DNA of 64,000 nt, taken from contig NC_091280.1 in the NCBI RefSeq assembly GCF_042100115.1, positions 1,426,001-1,490,000 of the forward strand, written 5' to 3'. Both the position numbers and the translations under genes were made by a program. The DNA is from Alternaria dauci. Taxonomy: Eukaryota > Ascomycota > Dothideomycetes > Pleosporales > Pleosporaceae. Positions 11,480-26,160 of this stretch are shown in pieces; positions within the stretch are counted from its first letter, which is position 1, and each line of letters starts with the position of its first letter. The notes under the pieces were generated by a model. That model was not told the origin of the DNA, made no database searches, and saw only the letters and a program-made list of their open reading frames with translations.

Positions 11480-12267
11480 CTACGAGTTCCGCTTAATCTG
11501 CCTCTCTAGATCCAGTAGTTTCTCTATCAGTTTTCCTCGCATAAAGTCGGTCAGTCCCAAACTGCTCGTGTGTTAGCTTCATGCCCGACTCTCTGGATTC
11601 CAGCAAAGATACTCACATGCCTTCCCTCGTCACGACGCGGTATGTCCCGCTGTTTTGCCAGCCTCCATCACCTCCACTGAAATGGCCATTGCCATCGACT
11701 TCCACACTGCCGAAGATGTCCTCGGGCCACGCAATGCGCCCATAGTCTGGTGGATTCCTCAAGTCACTGATGTGTATCCAGCCTCCATGACCTGCGCCTC
11801 CCATGCCGCCCTGGTGATTTGCGCCGCCTGCGCCATCGTTCGGTTGCGAGAGACTGGAGCCGCCTGGCGACGCGTAGACGGCTGCTTGCGATTGGACATA
11901 TGGGTCAGATATGGCGTGTGTGGCGAACACAGAGGATAGGATGGGAAGGAACTGCGGGTTCTCGGTGAAGTTCTGGGGTGTCGGTGGGAGAGCGGTGCAT
12001 GTGCCTATGGCGAGTTGTGGCGTGGGAGGTTCCGTGGGCAGTAGTGACAGCAAACGTTTGCTCGGATCAAACGGATCTTTATGAACGTACTAAATCGGGT
12101 GAGTAGGTGTGGTTCCGAGAGCCTGAGTAACATACAATGTGTGGATTCTCTGGCAATGTCGAAGCATTCCGCGCGCCTCTGAGACGAAGTGTTTGCGCAG
12201 AAGGACGTACGCGACGCGCAGAACGCACAAAGGTGTTCGCGAATATCTGATACAATACAGGACACAT
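11480..12267 (-). CDS. Conserved-looking mitochondrial protein of unknown function
   Basis: Three exons: 12267-12136, 12089-11617, 11561-11480 (228 aa). Both introns have GT-AG ends and the phases match. The N-terminus is rich in Arg, Ser and Ala without acids (RSARRVRPSAQTLRLRGARN), a typical mitochondrial presequence. The mature part starts near YVHKDPFDPSKRLLSLLP. It has a Gly/His-rich low-complexity middle (GGMGGAGHGG) and a motif-like core RNPPDYGRIAWPEDIFGSVE with GTYRVVTREG. It ends in a basic helix (EKLLDLERQIKRNS). The core looks conserved and structured, but I cannot assign a family or reaction. It converges on the phosphatase gene, with about 190 bases between the ends. Confidence 0.75.
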
Positions 12268-12779
12268 AAGTGTGTGCGATACAAAGGTATGAGGTTTGTT
12301 TACGGTCGTTGCTGGGAATGAAGCCGAAAGCTTATGGTGAGATGCTCGATTACTAACAATGACGAGGACTCGGAAGTCCGCACTAGCGGTAGATCAAGCC
12401 GCCTATTGCTCCGTCTGTCCTAGTCGCGCAGCAAAGTACATCAGCATCCTCGATTATCCGTTGACGACATATCCGGGATAGCTTCAACAAATTTGCTCAG
12501 AGTCCCAGGTAGTGCCATTATCCCGCATGGACCCTCGGAAAATCACACCTAGTTGCAATCCAATTCTCGACCGCCGGCCATGATCATTCCCCAAACCATT
12601 GCTAGCGCTGCCCCACTAGCCATGCAAAATGTTCGCATTGGCGAATGGGAGTGCCCACGCAGTTGGTGGAGGGTCGCCCGAACGGTGTATCGGCTCAAGT
12701 AACTAGGGAAGGTGCTTCGCTGAGAGGTATCCGTCCCCCCTTCGACTCACCAGTCTGTCTTGTCTTCTCGCAGTTGCAC
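12268..12779. other. Divergent promoter between mitochondrial protein and MFS genes
   Basis: No gene seen. In-frame codons continue upstream of the MFS start to an ATG at 12645. That extension (Gly/Arg/Pro-rich) is not typical of MFS N-termini, so I kept the start at 12780. Confidence 0.5.
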
Positions 12780-14533
12780 ATGATGGCTTCGGACGCTGTG
12801 GAGATCGCACCCATCGAGAAGAGGGTCGGGGAGACGAGCGATGCAAAGCAAACAGGGTTGCACCACGATGTCGAAGTCGGACCTGAAATGGTCGATATCG
12901 ATAGGATAGAAAGAGTGTATTCGTGAGTTATACACTTCTCGTCAACGGATCATGCTAACGGCCGCTCAGCAAGCTCGACCGCCGGATTCTGCCAGCATTC
13001 TGGGTCCTGTACTTCTTATGCTCGGCAATTCGCTCCAACATCGGACTTGCTCAGACTATGAACCTGGCCGAAGGCCATGATCTGGGATCCGTACTCAACA
13101 TCACACCGAAGCAGGTCTCTACTGGCCTGGCGCTGTTCTACGTCTGCTATGTCATCTTCGACCTTCCTTCCAACCTCATCATGTCAAGAGTCAGTCCCCA
13201 CGCCTGGATGAGTCGCATCGTCACTTGTGTTGGTATCATTGGCATGTGTCTGACTGCTATGAATGCTGCCTGGAACCTTTAGTAGGTACTTTCAATGGAT
13301 GCTCTATTCATGGACTAATAACAACCCAGCCTTCTCCGATTGCTGTTGGGTATCGTCATTGCAGGCATGTGGCCTGGTATGTCATATTATCTGACGCTCT
13401 TCTACCCCCCGTCTCGCACTGGCAAGCGCATCGGACGCTATTTCACAGCATCTCAGATGTCTGCCGCGGTCGTAGGCCTTGTCTCAGCTGGTTTCCAGAA
13501 GATGGATGGGGTGGGTGGTCTGGTCGGGTTCCAGTGGATGTTCCTATTGTATGGTATCGTCGGCTTTATCGTTGGCATATCGCTACTTTGGTGGCTACCC
13601 GATAGACCACTACCTCCTGGTCAGGTCCGCCAGCGAACTGGATTGGCGAAATGGCTGCCGCAAGGCAAACCAGCCCTGGAAGGCGAAGACGCGCGCATCC
13701 ACTACGAAGATCTGACTCGCGTCTACAGCCGCAAGCTGTGGAATATGAAAGATCTCTGGCACGTCGTCATCGACTGGAGGATTTACCCCCTTGTCATCAT
13801 GTACTTTGGTGTGGTGGGAGTAGGCAACGGAACACAGGCTTATGCGACTGTGATCATACGCGGCATCAACCCAAGCCTGACAGGCATTCAGCTCAGTCTG
13901 CTTTCGGCACCCATCTGGATTGTGAGGATCTGAACTGCGCTGTATAAACAGAGCTAACTGCAACAGATGGACCTCATCGCCATTCTCCTCGTGACGCCAA
14001 TCTCGGATCGTTTCCACCATCACCGTCCTGCTTTCTTCAGCGGCGCCGTTGTGATACAGATTGCAGGTCTGTTGATTGCCACATTCGCCAAAGGCTGGTC
14101 GCGTTACGGTGGTGTGCTACTTATCGGCTTCGGACTAGGCCCAACGGTGCCCATTTGCATGGCCTGGTCCAACGAGATCTTCCAGCCCCGCCATGGAGAG
14201 GTGGGTGTAGCAGCAGCCAGCGCACTTGTGTCTGGACTTGGTAATCTTGGAAGCATCTTGACAACGTACGCGCTCTATTCAGGGTGGCCCGAAGATGCCA
14301 GGGACGGTCCGCACAAGTACCGCAACAGCAATTTTGTCATGATTGCCATTCTATGCGCTAGCATACTCAGCGCAGGAAGCATGGTCGTCTTGCTGAAGGT
14401 GTTCGGCGACAGCAAGGGAAAGCAGATTAGTAGTGCCAGCTCGACTAGCGAGGGCGAGGCTGCATACGTGGATGGTGCTGCTCGGCGCGAGGTTCAGCAG
14501 AGGGGACTCGGACGAATGTTTTGCTTCAGATGA
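12780..14533 (+). CDS. MFS transporter, anion:cation symporter (allantoate permease-like) type
   Basis: Four exons: 12780-12922, 12970-13281, 13330-13921, 13967-14533 (537 aa). A charged cytosolic N-terminus with KLDRRILPAFWVLYF leads into about 12 membrane helices. The DLPSNLIMSRVSPHAWMSR stretch between helices and the central loop (RVYSRKLWNMKDLW) are typical of fungal Dal5/Tna1-like symporters for vitamins, allantoate or dipeptides. The substrate cannot be predicted. The reading frame stops at 14533. Directly after a GGGG run at 14502-14505 the +1 frame stays open to 14789 with a protein-like acidic, Gln/Ala-rich tail. A one-base insertion there may have truncated the cytosolic C-terminus, or the base is an assembly error. 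Transport helices are not affected. Confidence 0.85.
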
Positions 14534-14789
14534 CGAGCGGGTGGAGCATGGGCCTGCAGGTGATGATGGGCAACGTGGCAGTCATGGAGAAGACGTCGGT
14601 CGGGATGGGTTTTTGGAGTTGCCCATGGGGCCGCCAGAGGGTTACAAGAGGGCGGAGCACTCGCGTGGAAACGGGAACCAGATCTACTTGATGCAAGTCA
14701 ACAAACAACCCCAGGCTGACGGCGCTGCTGCGATTGCTGCAGCACACGAGATACAGCTATCACAAAGCATAGTAGGCGGTTCCGATTAG

Positions 14790-15568
14790 TTATTCCGTTT
14801 GCCAGTGTCATTGCGACGGCCGTGGCAGGTGTGTGTGATGGCAATAGCCGACCGACGCCGGAGCAGCGGTTATTCAACTCGCAGGCAGAGCCAAGAGGGG
14901 CTTCACGATACCCCAAGCTCCGTCACTTTTTGCGCCTAGCCTGCTTCCCCATAACTCCATCTTTTTCTTCGCTCTGCTCCGCTTCCTGCCCTTTGCCTCG
15001 CGTAGAAATCTTCCCAGCCAACCTCTGCCCCCAGACATCCAAAGCACCCCGTGTCTCACTCATCAGGAGCGCGCCCCACCACAGCTGTCCTGTTCACCAT
15101 CTTACAATCGATAAAGCCTATCACCGACTCTGCCGCCGCCTCACATTGCTCCGTCGCACGCAACCAACCAACCGCTGCAGGCCCGCTCTCCAGGCAGCCA
15201 TTCATTCTTCACCCTCGCCCCGACACGTTTGATGGTGATGCTCGCAGCGTAGTAGCGGGGCAGTGAGCCAAGCGCGGTATACTCGCAGCACAGAGCCCCA
15301 GGACTACGGCTTGCGCGCCCCGCTGCAAAGAAACAGACAGCAGTGACGTAAGTGCTCGTTGTTTCGCAAACACTCGCGTCCATGTTCATTTGCTTTTGGA
15401 GCCACCCGCTCGTCTGGCCCAGCCCTGCATCGGCATACCTGCTAACGCTCCATGTAGAGTCCCCGCAGGCGCTCGCCAACTACTACCCCGGCTGAAGCTC
15501 CAGCCCAGTGCTCTGAAGCACGACAAGTCCCACTACATCACCGCCGTTCCAGCTGTACTGCGCGCGTC
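14790..15568. promoter_or_regulatory. SNF1 upstream region with predicted 5'UTR intron
   Basis: Pyrimidine-rich upstream region of the SNF1 kinase gene. A predicted 5'UTR intron runs from GTAAGT at 15349 to the AG at 15456-15457, with a perfect GCTAAC branch site 15 bases before its end (109 nt). The sequence around the donor also reads TGACGTAA, close to a cAMP-response-type element. No coding capacity is evident. Confidence 0.45.
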
Positions 15569-18307
<2,739 letters not shown>

Positions 18308-18715
18308 CCATGGTGTTTACAAGACGGATAGACTTGGGCGCTGGTGAAATGAGCTTTGTAAGACGGGGGCAACAGTGCGACATGCGTAGCACGGGATTCG
18401 CAAACCTTTAGATTACGTATAGAGGCAGATGTATGATGAGGCTTTGATACCAACCTAGTATACTATGGCCAATACATCTATCTAGATCACATGTTCTCTG
18501 TCACTGTCATTGTAATCATCACCAACAACCATTGGCCAACTTTGACCGTCTTTCCAATCTCTGGGTTCACGCAACTGCCGATACTAAATACACATTTTGG
18601 AACAAAGGGGTGAGAAGAGCGTAAAAGCAGGTGACTTGGAGCAGAGAGAAAACAGCGTATAAGGTGGCGTAGATGGGGCGGAGAAGAAGGTGTATCATGA
18701 ACCGAACACAGGCAT
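18308..18715. other. Convergent 3' ends of SNF1 and TOM70
   Basis: About 400 bases between two converging genes. It contains their 3'UTRs. No open frame with protein character. Confidence 0.5.
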
Positions 18716-20783
18716 CTATCGCATGCCACCTGCGCCAAAGCCGCCAGCAGCGGCGCCCATGGCACCCAGTCTTGAGGCGAGCTTGGGGTATTTTTCTTGT
18801 ACCTTGAGAAAGTAGTTAGTACTCGTTGCTGTTGTTAACTGGGGGAAAGAAAGCGTGTTTGGTGACCTACCTCAAGTTGTGTCCTGGTTGCCTCGGCATA
18901 GCTGAGCGCATTGACAATCTCGCCCTCTGTCCTCGACAGCTCAGCAGCACGCTCAAAGTACTTGAGCGCCTCTGTGACCTTTCCTTGTTGTAACAGCAGC
19001 TGTGCCATGGTGGCAACAGCAATGTCGCACTCTGGATCGATGATGAGCGCCTTCTCGCACAACTTCTCGGCTTCGTCAAAGTCGTTCTTCCATTGGAACA
19101 GGGCAAGGGCCTTGTTGATGAGGGGGAGGACGTTCATTCCGAGGGGCTTGCTCGTCTTCTCCATCTCAACAGCAGTGTCGAACTTTTCAATGGCCTCCTG
19201 GTACTTTTGCTGGTCGAGAAGCAGTTCTCCGTAGTAGTTGTAAACGTCGGGTACCTGGGAGAAGTTCTTCATGCAGCGGCGGAACGTGGCCATGGACGAG
19301 GCGATGCTGCCCATCTTGTACTGTGTGACACCGAGTTGGATGTGGGAGAAGATGAAGTCCTTGTCGAGATCGATGGACTTTTGGTAGTCCTTTGCGGCCT
19401 CGCCAAACTCGGACTTGATGAAGTGTAGTTGCGCGCGGTGGTAGAAAATGTCGGGATCGCTCGAGTTCTGTTCGAGGGCGGCGGCGAAGTCGGCTTCGGC
19501 GGCTTCTGGGTTGGCAAGCTCCAGGTGCATGCTGGCGCGCTTGATGAAGCTCTGTGTCAGTGTGGGCTGAAGCTCGATGCTCTTGTCCATGTCCTTGAGC
19601 GCGTCCTCGTTGTCGCCCTTGAGGTAGCTGAAGGTTCCGCGCATGTTGTACGCGAACGCCTCGTGCTCACCGAGATCTCCAAGCTCGACGGCGCGATCAA
19701 AGGCTGCAGCGGCTTCCGTGTATCCATCGCCCGTCTTTGTTGCCATGGCCTTGAGACCCTTGCGCAGCTGGCCCTTTCCGCTTTCCTCATCAAGCTCAGC
19801 GTCGTCTTCGAGGCCTTCTGGCGTTGGCTTGGGTCGGAAGCTCTGGAGGTAGTTTGTGACGAAAGTCGGGCTGGGCAGCTTCTTCTCCTTGGAGGCGAGA
19901 ATAGCCTTGCCCTTGGCATCGGCGACCTTCTTCAGCAGACGCTCAACGCTCTGTGCGCTACTCTCGTTGCGGAAGCCGTCGATGATGCAGCTCGCAGTGT
20001 AGTCGAGAAGGGCTTCGCTGTTGCGCTCGACCTGCTCGTATGCGTTTGCTCGTCGGTTGAGCGCCTTTACGTATTCGTTGTCGAGGTTGATGGCGGCGGT
20101 CGTGTCCTCGATGACCTTGTCCCACTCGGACATGGCATTGTAGCAGGCGGCGCGGTTCGAGTAGAAGACGGGATCTTGCTTGCAGAGGATGGCCTTGCCG
20201 TAGAGGTCGATGGCGCGGTTGTAGTCCTTTGAGCCGTAGGCCTTGTTGCCTGCAGCCTTGAGTTTTGCGGCATAGTCTTTGCGGTCCTGCGAATCGTCAG
20301 CATTGAGGGGTGATTGATAGACGCATACGAGTGTCGCACCTCGTCGGATAGAGAGGCTACGCTGGTCTCATCAACCTCTGGGAGTTGGTCTTCGGCTGTT
20401 TCTGCTACCGATGCCTTCTTCTCTGCTGCCTCATCAGTCTAAGCGTTGTCGTGGTGGTGATGCATCGACCTACCGGACTCTGCAGATGCCTTGTTGGGCG
20501 CCGAGTCCTTATCGGCCCTCTCCTTTGCGCGCTTGCGCTCGCGTTGCCTCTTGCGCTTTGTTGCTGCTGTGTCCGCTGCGCTGTCTTTGGAATCATTCGA
20601 GAAGTAGTAGACGGCACCGCCCGCACCAACGACGAGCGTTATGCCCGCAATCGTGTAGACGACGCCCTTGTTCTCCGACGCCCAATTCGACAACCGGTCC
20701 CATAGCGAGTTGTTCGTGTCGATGGGAATCTGGACTGGGAAAGGCCCCGGGCCCTGCGGGGCAGGTGCATTCACGGGCGCCAT
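18716..20783 (-). CDS. TOM70: Mitochondrial outer-membrane import receptor TOM70
   Basis: Four exons: 20783-20474, 20425-20340, 20286-18871, 18802-18716 (632 aa). A short Pro-rich N-terminus is followed by a single membrane anchor at residues 41-61 ([20 protein letters not shown]). Next come a Lys/Arg/Glu-rich linker ([17 protein letters not shown]) and TPR repeats, including the N-terminal clamp that binds Hsp70/Hsp90 tails ([20 protein letters not shown]). The rest are TPRs that bind internal targeting signals of carrier precursors. It ends in a Gly/Ala-rich tail. Length is close to the 600-630 usual for the family. The second intron begins GTGCG, a weaker donor than its neighbours. The gene converges on SNF1. 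Confidence 0.95.
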
Positions 20784-21071
20784 ACTCCGTGTGATCAAGA
20801 GTGTATTGCGGAGATGGACGTTTGGCGAGGCCGATATCGTAGTGCTCAATGGCGTGGGCGGTTGTGTGTGAGTCGCAGAAATTTGGCGACAAGCTTGATG
20901 TGCACGACGGCCTTCCCCAACCTTGTCGTCATAAGCCAGGCCCACTTAAAATCACAGGGGCGCCCAACCCTCCTGGTCTTCTGGGAAAGAATTCCTGCAA
21001 ACACATCGGACCATTCATTACATATAAACATTACATACATGCATGCAAGCATTGCTGCCAACCGGGGAGCT

Positions 21072-24000
21072 TTATAACATGCTCCTCCTCTTCGCCAGCT
21101 TTTGATACTGCCGCGACGTCCTCGTATGCCCGTCTTCCATCTCATAGTCCGCCGACGCTATACTACCCGGTCTTACAGTCGCAGCGCCTCTAAAATTCTC
21201 TACGCCACTTGCTGGCCGAAGCTTTGTCGGCGCAGAGTCTTTTCTGCTCAGCCGTCGTTTGATCACCTCGGATATATGGGAGAAATAGCTATTGCCAGCT
21301 TTGACCTCTCGTGGCGCGGTCTCATGTACCACACCGTGGCTTTGTCCATGGCCGTGCACATGCGGGTGCCCGTGGTCGCCCAGGAGATGTGACTTTTCGC
21401 CAGGCTCCATGTACAAGTGGCTGCCTTCGTGGTTGACAAACCAGTTCACCATGTATTGTTTGCCTTCCGGGCCACCGCCGCAAGATCCAGCGAGGACGTG
21501 TGAGGGAGGCGAGTTGACGGCAAGGGCGAAGAGGTTTGGCGGTTCGCAAAAGTCCGTCACGAGCCCGCGGTGGAGAATGAAGTAGATGAGGACAAAGACG
21601 TTCATGAAGAAAACCAGCGCAAGTATAATGACCCATGCTCGAGAAGCACCTGGCATGCCGCCGGATGCGTATTGTTGGGCTTTGAGAGACGCTTTGAAGA
21701 ACTGGGTTTGGTATTCGTCGAGCATAGGGTGCGTATAGTTCTAGTGTCCAAGTCAGTAAAAGAAAAAAAAAGTAGAGAAAATGATCCGACGTACCCAGAA
21801 CGTAACAAAGGGCGTATCGATCATGCTCAAGAGCATGGTGCAACCGGCCAAGACAGCTATAGCCTCCCCCATGCTCGGTATGGCATCGCTGAGGTCCACT
21901 TGGAGGCTGTCAGGATCCGGATTGCTAGGCTTCAGGATCAACTGTGTCAAAAGTCTAGAAGTACTCGCATTTGCATCCATAAGGCCGGTGCCGAGTGAGA
22001 GGCTGTTCGCCCAGTCAGTGCCTATGTCGCGCCAATTAGCCACACCCTTGGTATTTATGCTAGCTGTCTCTCCAGTCTCGACAAAAGCCATTTTGTCGTC
22101 ACCAGGTTGTTCACAGAGTGCTTCCATGGTAGCACCGGATCCTGTGACATTGTGTCGTGTACTGCATCCTGGTCGTACCGTAAGGTGTATCTTGCATAGA
22201 GAATAGATGCCCGTGCCGTCCATGCCAACATCATCTGGGCCACCCTGTCCCAGAAGGTAAATTGCTGGCCGTCCCCAGGCGAAGCTGGTGTGATTCAAGA
22301 TCGTGTTAAAAGGCTTGGGGTATTTGCCGAAGACGGGTGGATAATTGAGTGTCGTTGTGCCATTAACGTCCCAACCAAAAATTTCATCCACCACAGTTTT
22401 GTTGACCGTAGTCGCGTTGTCTCTAATACCGGGGACATTGCCCCAGGAAATGAGGTCGACCTCTTCAGCGTTGGGCCATTTGGCATATACAATAGGCTCC
22501 AGTTCAGTCTCGTTCATGTTGACGCACAACACGTTCAAAACAGGTGATGGCACCGAAGCACGTAGTGAGTAAGTCCCTTCGGAGTTCAGCTCTTCAGGCT
22601 GCAGGATCCCGTTTCTCTGGTCGCGAGCAGCAGCGAAAACACCCGCGTGGGGCATTGCCATCGTTACGTTGTTGATAGCTCTACGGTGTTTCTTGGATAC
22701 CTCAGTAGTGTTGATTATGTCGATCCATTGCCCTGCAACCGTGGTATTTTCATACAAAAGTCCGAAGCCCTGGGGCCGTAGCTCCTGGACTCGAGAGCCG
22801 TTGCCATTTCTGGCTGATAGATCCCAGTCGGAAAGGTACCGCTGAAAATTGTGGTATCCTTGGCCAGCATGTTCCATCTGTAGACAAGTCTCGCCTTGGT
22901 GGTTTTTGTCGGTGCGGATAGGCGTCTGGCACAGTGCTTTGAGATAGTTGATATTTGCGAAATCGCTCTTGACACGACCAGCCAAAACCAACCCGTTATC
23001 CCAATTGCCGTCTCGTAGCATGGGCTGAACAGTAGCGGCGGCGGCAGATGAATAGAGAGTCGCCAAGATAGCACTCAATAAACTCAATATTCCCAGGAAA
23101 GAGAGCCCAGCATATTTGGCGGTCTCCCAGTGAGTGATCAATGTGCCTAGATGTTGGTGTCAGAGGTCAGTACACAGGTCGCATGTAGTTCTTCCAAGGT
23201 CGTTGCTTACCAGGTTGCACAACCCATCTCCACATGCTAAGCTCCGAAAGCGTGACACCTCGACCATGGTCTTTCATGAATGCCCTTCGACTAAGCACCT
23301 GTCCAAGGAAGGCTACAAAAGCTGTGACAAAGGACAACTCGATAAGCTTGGCCATGACAGTAGTGAGTAGAATAGCGTCGGATGGCGTCATAGGACCATG
23401 GCTGGTAATGCGCCGACCATAGTGAGGCGCGCGGATAGCCAAGGCTAGGAAGATTCCTGAAAACAAGCACGAGAACAAGGAGATGATGATCAGGGACAAG
23501 TTGAGCCAAGTGAAGCGCGGATGATAAAAGTCTCGAGTAGTCGCACACTCATGTATTGGGCGAAAGTCGTTCTCGTATGCCGACTTGATCGAGGGAGCGG
23601 CCCCACCTCCTCTGAGCCCATCGGTATCAGAGGCATGTATGTATGTCTCGTACTCGTTCACACTGGTGTTGCTCTGCTTTGCATTCTTCAGTATGCCATG
23701 CCGAAAGTCTTCGTATGTGCCGACGTCGGGACTCGCCGCGCCAACGTTGGGGCTGAACCTGTCCCGTCGTAGATCTGGCGTGGACTCATTCGAGCTCTTG
23801 GGGAAGCCCCCAAAGTATGGATCGGCCGAACCTGGAGGCGAGAAAGTGCCAGAGGTCTTTGTGGGCGGGCTTTTGGGACCAGGGCCAACAGCTCGTCGAG
23901 GGATGGGTTGTATGCTGACACGCCTGGCCGTCTGCGTAGTCGCGCCAGGCTGTGCTATGCCGAGCCCATTATCCGTGCCTCTTTGGAAGCTGTCCGAGAC

Positions 24001-24225
24001 ATGCTCGTCCTCGTCGTCCTCCTCTGGGACGATGCTTGGTGTGTTGCGGCCGACAGCGGCGGTGTCGCTCTGGTGCCGCGTGTGGTTCGGTCGTGCAGAC
24101 GGTGGGGTAGCAATCCCAAGAGTGTGGGAGCTGTTGGAGAATCCGAGCGAGGGCAGTGCGGGTGTGTTGTCTGAGCTCTCAGAAAGATCCGAGGATTCGT
24201 GCATGAGTGGCCGACGATCGACCAT
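21072..24225 (-). CDS. Large multi-pass membrane protein, unknown function, His-rich tail
   Basis: Three exons: 24225-23211, 23146-21795, 21740-21072 (1011 aa). The N-terminal 230 residues are Ser/Pro-rich and acidic, presumably cytosolic. Membrane helices are evident near 232-258 (LNLSLIIISLFSCLFSGIFL), 277-303, 350-375, 760-785 and 820-842. Between helices three and four lies a region of about 380 residues with many NxT/S sites and scattered Cys, probably extracellular or lumenal. The C-terminal tail carries the dense His motif GDHGHPHVHGHGQSHG. I recall similar fungal proteins carrying uninformative automatic names, but I know no function. The third exon begins with NYTHPMLDEYQ after a pyrimidine-rich intron. 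Confidence 0.8.
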
Positions 24226-24986
24226 GATGCCTGGCGTATACCGCCCCTCTTCTGCCGTTGCCTACGTTTCAGCCTTCTCTTCTTATAGTGCTCTCTGCGG
24301 ACCGTATTCGCGGAAGGCTGCGTAGCGTCGCGTTTGTACAGTCTAGGGCTGCAAGTGAGCGGCTCCGCGTGGGTGCAGCGGGAAGAGTTCACGACAGGGA
24401 GGGAAGGCGATGGACTGTCGCAACAAAGAGAGACAACATGGCAAGGCTGGTTGGTAAGAGACCTGAGAATTAAGGCTGTGAGGGGATTACTATGACCCGA
24501 CTGTCCGCAGTCGTCGCACGCACGTTCAGCTGTGTCTCTGGGCGCCTGCAAGCTATTCGCTTGTGGCGTAGGATTACGGCCCCCAAACCACATCCAGGCC
24601 CATCTGGTCGCAAACACGCCGCCGTCAATCATTGCTGCTTGCGCCTTGCGAGCGCGTCTAGCCGTTCGCGAAGCTGGACGACGCCTGTCGCGCTTTCCAT
24701 GGTGTGCAGCGTGGACGCGGGCAGTAAAGCAAACAAGCAGAATCAGGCTGTAAGTAGGCGACATCAGCCTGTCTCAACAAGGCCAGTGCTGCATGGTGGC
24801 CCTTTGTGACAAGTCGTCGGGTGCGGCGAGGGCTATCAGGTTCAGGTAGGGTAGGGTAGGGTAGGGTAGTTGGAGTGTCGGTGTTCACAGCACGCGTCGC
24901 CGCAAACTCCCATGCTTCGCGTCATGACCTCGGGAGCTAATCAGAGCACAAACCCCCCTCATATTCAAACTGTCTGTCCAACATGC
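24226..24986. other. Intergenic between membrane protein 5' end and mannanase 3' end
   Basis: It should contain the promoter of the membrane protein gene. Apart from a short TAGGG tandem array I see no structured element. The minus-strand frame 23955-24764 is a shadow of the membrane-protein exon plus noise. Confidence 0.5.
24847..24869 (+). repeat. (TAGGG)n pentamer tract
   Basis: Four perfect TAGGG units followed by TAG. The period is five, not the six of the fungal telomere repeat TTAGGG, and it sits among ordinary genes, so it is a short microsatellite rather than a chromosome end. Confidence 0.85.
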
Positions 24987-26160
24987 CTATCCAATAGCCT
25001 TGACGTGGTCATCAACCAGACACTTCCAATCCGCACTCCCATAGTAGACCGTATGTCCATCGTCATGCGTCAGCTGCCCAGTACTCCTCACCGTGTCACC
25101 CAGCTGCCAAAACAAGTCCGCCGCCATCCCACTATCCTTCAATGACAGACTGGTCTTCTGCCACCCACCCTCCACCGGACAATGATCTTCCTTCCTCGGC
25201 ACCCCATACTCTTCAAACAAACACGGCTTGTTGACCTTCTTGCAAATCTGCGCATGTGCCTTGATCCAGCCGTCGCCAAACGCATTGCTCACGCCCCAGC
25301 TGTCCGGGTAGAGGTGAAAGGTACCGAAACTAATGTTTCCCACCTTCAAGTTTGCCTCCCAGTCTATGCCCTCGCCGAACTGGTAGGGGTAAGAACCATC
25401 GCCCGCAAGACCGAAGCCTTCGTCGCCGACGGTGATCATGTGGTCCGGGTCGAGAGAGCGGATGTAGTCACTCGTCTTGCGGATCCATTCAGTCAGGACA
25501 GACGTCTGGCAGCCATTACAGCGCGGCTCGTTGGCGAGCTCCCACGCAAACACAGCATTAGAGTTGCGATAGCGGGCAATGACGGCTTTGATGTAGCTCT
25601 GGTACATGCCCTGACATTTGGCCGCTGTGTACCACTGTGCGTTGCTACTTACGCCACAGGCGGAGAAGTAGGCCGCCATGCCCCCATAGTCAGTCCAGTT
25701 GTTCACAAAGTTGATTATGAGCTTGATGCCGTGCTTTTCCCCAGCTCTGACTACGGCATCCAGGCGCTGGAGGCCGTTTGCACCTGTGTTGATGGTGGCA
25801 GAGGATCCAGAGAAGGACTGGAAATATACTGTGCCAGAACCAGGGATGGTTTTGACGTCGTTAAAACCCCATACTCGGAGTATCTTCTGGCCCGACGTAG
25901 CAAGATGACCCATGATTACGTCGACATCATTGTTGTTCGTCAAGAAAGGAATCCAATACGAATTGGTGCCAGCATAGTCTATGATGTTGTGAGCAATGCA
26001 AAAACGACTACCAATCTACAAACTCACACTTGGTCACACCATCAATGTTGAACTTGAGGCCATCAGCTTTTGAGATTGAGGCTCGTGGTGACAGATTAGT
26101 TGTTGCGGGCAAAGCCGCCGCCACAGCTGCGCAAAGCGAGAGGATTGAAAGCAGCTTCAT
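24987..26160 (-). CDS. Secreted endo-1,4-beta-mannanase, GH5
   Basis: Two exons: 26160-26028 and 25978-24987 (374 aa). The signal peptide [18 protein letters not shown] is clear. The mature enzyme has the GH5 mannanase start [12 protein letters not shown], the acid/base Glu in [10 protein letters not shown] (about 193), the HLYPDSWG segment and the nucleophile Glu in CLFEEYGVP (about 300). These place it with GH5 subfamily 7-type fungal mannanases, which cut internal beta-1,4-mannosyl links in plant mannan and glucomannan outside the cell. There is no carbohydrate-binding module. Length is normal for a single-domain enzyme. The 49-nt intron sits just before the catalytic domain. Confidence 0.93.

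Noticed and set aside
1746..12267. Secondary-metabolite or melanin cluster around the tyrosinase
   Set aside because: Neighbours are housekeeping genes (zinc-knuckle protein, chitin synthase, phosphatase); no PKS, NRPS or other tailoring genes.
19429..20232. 267-codon open frame on the plus strand
   Set aside because: Antisense shadow of the TOM70 TPR exon.
24847..24869. Telomere-like TAGGG repeats
   Set aside because: Unit is five bases, only four copies, with ordinary genes on both sides; not a telomere or clear internal telomeric relic.
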